A DNA stretch of 64,000 nucleotides from Pohlia nutans (Eukaryota; Streptophyta; Bryopsida; Bryales; Mniaceae), in the NCBI GenBank assembly GCA_022496805.1, contig CM040094.1:18003501-18067500 (forward strand), read 5' to 3'. A program made the position numbers and the translations under genes. Below are positions 60,401 to 64,000 of this stretch, in pieces; position 1 is the stretch's first letter, and each line of letters begins with the position of its first letter. A model generated the notes under the pieces. It did not search any database and was not told the DNA's origin. It worked only from the letters and a program-made list of their open reading frames with translations.

Positions 60401-61066
60401 TTCGCAGTTACATTCCACCCAAGAAGAACACCACCAGGGTCTTCGACAATTGCTCCCTTAAACTGCAACAACACGTTTTCGTCGCTTGGGGTATTCTGCA
60501 ACAACTTTCTCGACAAAGGTATCTTTCCATACTTTTCGTCATCACACGATACATCTTCTTCCCATTCGCAAAGACGTCCCTCTGGCACCTCACCATCCAG
60601 CTCATATTCTAAACCACGAAAATCCTTAGCTTCTTCAGTCATGAAGTTGGAATTCTTCGGGTCATCCTGAGAAAGAAGAATCTGCTTCGCACCCAAGAGA
60701 AACAACAATGGGGAGTTGTTCAGCATTCTAGACTACCTCTCAAACCAGTGATGACTGGCCATAGCATTACAAGCGACAAATTAATTCAGGCGTGGACCAG
60801 ACTTCCAAAAATTTCGCTGTATAATTTCATGCAGATGAATTTGCAAATCAGGATTACTCCGTCGGAAGAAAACAACGGAGCCGAATTTTGAAGAACACCC
60901 CACTTCAAGCTCATGTATTTCACGCACTGACCTGCGTGAGTTTTTCAATACCATCGATGCCAGTTGACGCCGTGTTGTTGCTGAAACGGGTGCCTTCCTC
61001 AACAGCCAAAGCACGTGACTCAAACAACAAAGATATCATCAGCAACACCAATTTTAGATTCGTCAT
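57484..61066 (-). CDS. LRR receptor-like protein (no kinase)
   Basis: Three exons, 61066-60932, 60666-60327 and 60221-57484, in phase; 1070 residues. Signal peptide about 1-21 (LKLVLLMISLLFESRALA). Residues 46-95 form an acidic, cysteine-containing spacer not usual in this position. LRRNT cap about 106-145 (ENVLLQFKGAI, W..V..C). About 28 plant-type LRRs (LTGSIPxxxGN) run to residue 848, then an island of about 36 residues (KDYQLRYEYIWS), four more LRRs, a C-terminal Cys pair (994, 1003), one membrane span about 1017-1041 and a short basic tail. The tail lacks a kinase, so signalling would need a partner such as a SOBIR1-type co-receptor (family knowledge). Likely plasma-membrane perception of a peptide or microbial ligand; ligand unknown. 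The exon 2 acceptor (TTCTTTCTCAG) was chosen for its pyrimidine tract and phase; an earlier ATG at 60726 is an alternative start if exon 1 is skipped. Confidence 0.9.
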
Positions 61067-62027
61067 CTTCTCCACCTCGCTTCACAAACCAAGTTGAAGG
61101 CGATAGACAGGTCAGCTCCTTTGATCTTGGCTCTAAATCGAAGACAATTCCAACCAACCCCTCATGACAAACTTATACTCAAATTTGATGCGTAATCACT
61201 ACATCCGCATCGCCATTGTACTGCATACCTAATTTGTATGCAGTCACAGGCATGATACAGTCTTTGATTGGGACTGAGCTCATCAGGCTCAGAGTTCTGC
61301 TATCCGAAACCCTAATTCTACAACTGGAACCGGTAATATCCGAGCTTCAAAATCAAATATCTATCATACACAATGGGAGCAGGTGGATCCTCTAAACGCG
61401 AATTGTTGGAGCCCTCAACCAGCAATTACAGAGGAAAGTAACTCATAGACTGTTGAATCTGTGAAGAGCCACTGGTTCAATTCTACTGAGAGAATGTAAA
61501 TTTCAGGGAGTGTTGTACCCCGAGCAGCACTCGTCCCGTTCGACTCGAATTGGGGACTCTTGAAATTTGTACACTCCATCAAAACGCTTACCCAGAAACG
61601 TAACGCAGGGTTCGGCTTCTGCCACATGGTACGTGTAACTTCTAGATGCAAGGTCTCTAATGTCAACTCTAGCAATTGTCAAGACCTTACCTACCAGTGA
61701 CGGTGACTTCACAGTCGAGCAATTTGGAATTATTCAACAAACAAGGAATACAGCCCCTGGCATGTACTGCACGTACTCCCTACCGTATTCATTTATCATC
61801 TAAGTTTCTCAAAAATTTACCATAATTGGGCACTGGAACCGAGAAGATTAACCTGTGCTGCAGAGAAAATTCAAGACTTCTCGTTCCTGCTTGTTGCACT
61901 CACAGAAGAGGCCAACCTATTGCGGCTGATACCAACCTACAGGAGCTATGTGAAGAGACCGAGAATGCTACCAGGATCTATATTGTAAGCAACCACTCTC
62001 TTTGACAAAACCTTCATTCCTTTCTAA
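61067..62027. other. 5' flank of the LRR gene
   Basis: Probable promoter and leader. Contains an AAACCCTAAT word near 61307. ORFs at 61415-61712 (minus strand) lack recognisable features. No TATA box is convincing. Confidence 0.4.
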
Positions 62028-62221
62028 CACTAGTAGGAAATTTGTCATTTTTCACTTACTATAAATGAAAAAGGAATGAAACCACGCCAAGCACATGGGC
62101 AATATCAATGTTGGTGAGTAGTTTTTGGTCACAAGAAGACAAAATTATAAACATAATTTTCAGCCACTATTCATTGTTTCCACGAAGTGGGGAATGGAAA
62201 ACGACAGGTCTGCTACTAGTG
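62028..62221. mobile_element. CACTA-type MITE, copy 2 (194 bp)
   Basis: CACTAGTAGGAA to TGCTACTAGTG with identical TAA triplets on both sides (62025-62027, 62222-62224). The 3-bp duplication and CACTA terminus place it in the CACTA/EnSpm superfamily. Second copy at 11840. Confidence 0.85.
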
Positions 62222-62224
62222 TAA

Positions 62225-63027
62225 TGTCTACAACTTCAGTGAGTACGCTACTGAGGTTATCCATGCCATGACAATCAAGTCCCCAAGAAAACTATTCTCT
62301 CAGCAACAATCCAACCAGCTCCAGGGAGCGAACGATGAGCTTCATTACTTCAGTCTCTAGCTTTGATCAACTAAAGCTTAGTACCAGATAGCATGAAGAC
62401 GTCAAGGATTGATCATCTCCACATATTTTCCAGAATTGATTTTCAGGTTAAAACATACTGTACCTCGTTTCACCAACTGAACTCGGGGGTGATCCAGGAG
62501 CTCAGACAGCAAGGTACGGTGGAGTTTGAAGAAACCGCTTGCGTTGAAGAAGATGGACATGGCCAGCTGCCCAGTTGAGTGGTCTGCGCAGTTGGTGAGT
62601 TGAGCACAGCCCAGTTGCTGAGTTGACTGTAGAAGAATAGCTTCATTAGTAAACGCTTGCTCTGCACGGGTGGGCCAGTTGAGTACACTTTTGGAAAATT
62701 GTATTCAGATAACCTGGCTAAGAAATGTGTTCTGGACTGTCTGGAGACTCTGGACTCTGGACGCCTTGACCAGTTGATCCATCTGCCACATAAGTTACAT
62801 GTACTCATGCATACAGGTACTGTACTTTACACTAAGGGCGGGCGGGATTGGTTGGGTGGAAGGCACTAGAAGACAAGAATTGAGGTCTCAAGAACCACCC
62901 ATGCTCCAACCATTTCGGTACAGATGAAATTTTTGCTCTTGAATCCTCATGTTTCCACCCATTTCGGTGGAGTTTCCTCCTTTTGAGGACAGGCCACCCA
63001 CTGCCCCCCTTACATGGAAGGAGGCCC
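62225..63027. other. intergenic, no gene
   Basis: Short repeats of CCCAGTTG(A/C)(G/T)GAGTTGA type at 62570-62690. ORFs up to 112 codons but unconvincing. Confidence 0.4.
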
Positions 63028-63536
63028 TAAGGTAGGATGTCCTAAAACCACCACCTCCCTCCAATTATGACATGTAAGGTAGAACTCCTGATCTCAAAAC
63101 TGGGTAAAATTAGCTGGATTTCTAAAAACAATAAAATGGGGATGCTAAACATACAAAGAAAGAAAATGAAACGCCATATTCAATAAATTGGCCAATCTTG
63201 TTTATATTTTACCCACACTAATCTAATAAGGAAAGAAAATGAACTCAAGTCACACTATTTGAGCGGACAAAATAATTGGGAACGGCCAATATAACGAATA
63301 TGGCCTTATGATTTTTTTTTGAAATGTAGCGAGAATGCTCATCATGACATAAATATGTAGCATTTTCATGAGGTGATATCTGCGGATATCATCGTGGTAT
63401 CACGTTAATATATCAAAGGTATTGCCGGATATTATAGAGGTATCGTGATCATTGTATGCCCTCGGTAGCAAAAGTAGATACCATTTATGTGGGAGGTCGC
63501 ATAATGTTCTAAATGTCATAAAGTGGTTCTGAGATC

Positions 63537-63998
63537 ACTAGGTAGGAGGCTCTAAACCTGCCACTTTAAGCGCTGTGAATTTATGAGGCCACGGGAAGAA
63601 TTGAGCGTGATTTTTTACTAGAAGACAAATCCAAACAAAGACCAACATACTTTGAATCAAAGAATTTGGATGTTCCTAAAATTAGTTATGAATTCCCGGA
63701 GTGAAATGACATAGGTTCTAAAGTTGTGCTCTTCACCATGGGTACATCCAAGATTTCAAAATGTTCGTCCTTGGTAGAGTGCGGGTTTAGAACTGTGGCG
63801 GGTTTAGAGCCCTCTACCTTAGAGCTCTTTTGGGGCCACTAGAGTTGAGACTCAAAACCACCAATTTCACTATATAAGTAAACCAATGATGGCATGCCAA
63901 GCATTGCGAAGAAATAGTGGTAGTTTTGGGTTAGCTCATGAGCGGAATCTAGAAACAACAAAGTGTGAATTTAAGAAATTGGTATGTGATGTATGGGT
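63537..63998. repeat. LRR-gene flanking block, upstream copy
   Basis: Direct copy of 57036-57475, reaching the window edge. The GGATGTCCTAAAACCACCA family end lies about 500 bp to its left (63028). In the downstream copy the block is directly followed by an LRR stop codon. Confidence 0.85.
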
Positions 63999-64000
63999 TA

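Overview
This window is nuclear DNA of a land plant. Three intron-bearing genes encode plant housekeeping proteins that are spliced at conventional GT/GC-AG sites, a fourth encodes a plant-type leucine-rich-repeat receptor-like protein, and one intron carries a textbook Stowaway element with TA duplications. The wide gene-poor spacers are AT-rich and full of short inverted-repeat elements. I cannot name the species. The conserved proteins would fit many lineages; the LRR protein looks to me like those of non-flowering land plants, but that is a weak impression.

Layout. 2.0-5.1 kb: two AT-rich, apparently intronless ORFs on the minus strand, a 717-residue Ser/Pro/Cys-rich repeat protein and a 143-residue coiled-coil protein; I recognise neither. 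5.3-16.5 kb: mobile-element debris, two CACTA/foldback-type MITEs and a tRNA-Glu(CTC) gene split by an insertion. 17.0-19.5 kb: a complete six-exon PTPMT1 gene (plastid/mitochondrial phosphatidylglycerophosphate phosphatase). 20.7-32.9 kb: repeats and nested elements, ending in a tandem array that abuts the stop codon of the next gene. 32.9-34.9 kb: a two-exon gene for a mitochondrial DNL-type zinc-finger protein (Hep1/Tim15 family). 35-48 kb: repeats, two near-perfect palindromes, microsatellites and no gene I can support. 48.3-50.3 kb: a seven-coding-exon gene for a plastid J-like membrane protein of the CPP1/DUF3353 family, with a probable untranslated first exon near 51.7-51.9 kb. 52-57 kb: more elements, including a 1.8-kb long-terminal-inverted-repeat element. 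57.5-61.1 kb: a three-exon LRR receptor-like protein gene, flanked on both sides by a repeated block of about 450 bp. All six coding regions lie on the minus strand. They do not form a pathway; three of them make organelle-targeted proteins (cardiolipin/phosphatidylglycerol synthesis, Hsp70 escort, plastid J-like protein).

The strongest unexplained signal is a dispersed population of about twenty non-autonomous elements and fragments, roughly 10 kb in total. Their termini read CCCYTAAA(C/G)G..., they are flanked by TTAA (rarely TTTA or TTRG), and they belong to several internally distinct families. Four-base TTAA targets plus CCC-type termini are the hallmark of piggyBac-superfamily transposition, which is not a usual component of plant genomes. 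One copy sits in a second repeat family whose empty paralogue in this same window shows the single uninterrupted target. All exon joins, protein lengths and residue numbers below come from reading splice signals and phase by eye; nothing was aligned by program.
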